The position numbers and the translations under genes were made by a program. From contig WAJY01000039.1 of NCBI GenBank assembly GCA_015523645.1, forward strand, positions 1 through 5,317: a stretch of DNA of 5,317 bases, read 5' to 3'. The stretch is from Geoglobus sp. (GTDB lineage Archaea; Halobacteriota; Archaeoglobi; Archaeoglobales; Archaeoglobaceae). Positions 5,231 through 5,317 of the stretch are shown one piece after another; within the stretch, counting starts at the first letter, position 1, and each line of letters begins with the position of its first letter. The notes beneath the pieces were generated by a model. It was not told where the DNA came from. It ran no database searches and was given only the letters and a program-made list of their open reading frames with translations.

Positions 5231-5317
5231 AAAGATTTCAACTCGTATAAAGAAAATATAGAAAAGACAAATGTTTTAAAAACTCCCAGTAGATGCACCG
5301 GCAAAATAACACCTCCA

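Noticed and set aside
5230..5317. A minus-strand start at the right edge (TGGAGGT at 5311-5317 followed by TTG)
   Set aside because: The sequence resembles a ribosome binding site, but the frame from that TTG is only about 26 codons and ends in AT-rich sequence. It could equally be the end of a convergent gene, and the window stops too soon to decide.

Overview
The window looks like a piece of an archaeal chromosome, most plausibly a euryarchaeote of the Archaeoglobales type; the lineage is an inference, not a match. The grounds are TATA-type promoters rather than -35/-10 boxes, Shine-Dalgarno sites at several starts, heavy use of AGA/AGG/ATA codons, a TrmB-like helix-turn-helix regulator, an MJ0307-like small redox protein, and a large Asn-rich beta-helix surface protein ending in an archaeosortase-type tail.

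Layout. At the left edge (9-293, +) is a short protein with a Thr/Pro-rich stretch and one membrane helix; its frame is open to the window edge, so it may be the end of a longer gene. Converging on it from the right is a minus-strand cluster (1988 down to 332): a CPYC glutaredoxin-like protein, a thioredoxin with an unusual WCMPC site, a small unrecognised reading frame (1206-1376), a TrmB-like regulator, a 57-residue 2[4Fe-4S] ferredoxin and a helical protein segment. The last two lie in one frame, separated only by a TGA codon at 707-709. A TATA box near 2028 probably drives the whole cluster. Upstream of it, also on minus, is a four-helix membrane protein (2068-2742). A divergent intergenic region (2743-2870) separates this from a 775-residue secreted protein on the plus strand (2871-5198). 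The last ~120 bases are AT-rich, with a likely poly-T terminator.

How the genes may work together. The minus cluster combines two thiol-disulfide proteins, an iron-sulfur electron carrier and a DNA-binding protein with two cysteines near its N-terminus. This suggests a small redox-handling and possibly redox-sensing operon. The large plus-strand gene is independent: an exported, probably heavily N-glycosylated right-handed beta-helix protein made of two helix modules, with a degenerate sorting tail.

The points most worth a second look are the in-frame TGA between ferredoxin and its apparent C-terminal extension, the overlooked 56-codon frame between thioredoxin and regulator, and the imperfect VPXXXP-like sorting signal.
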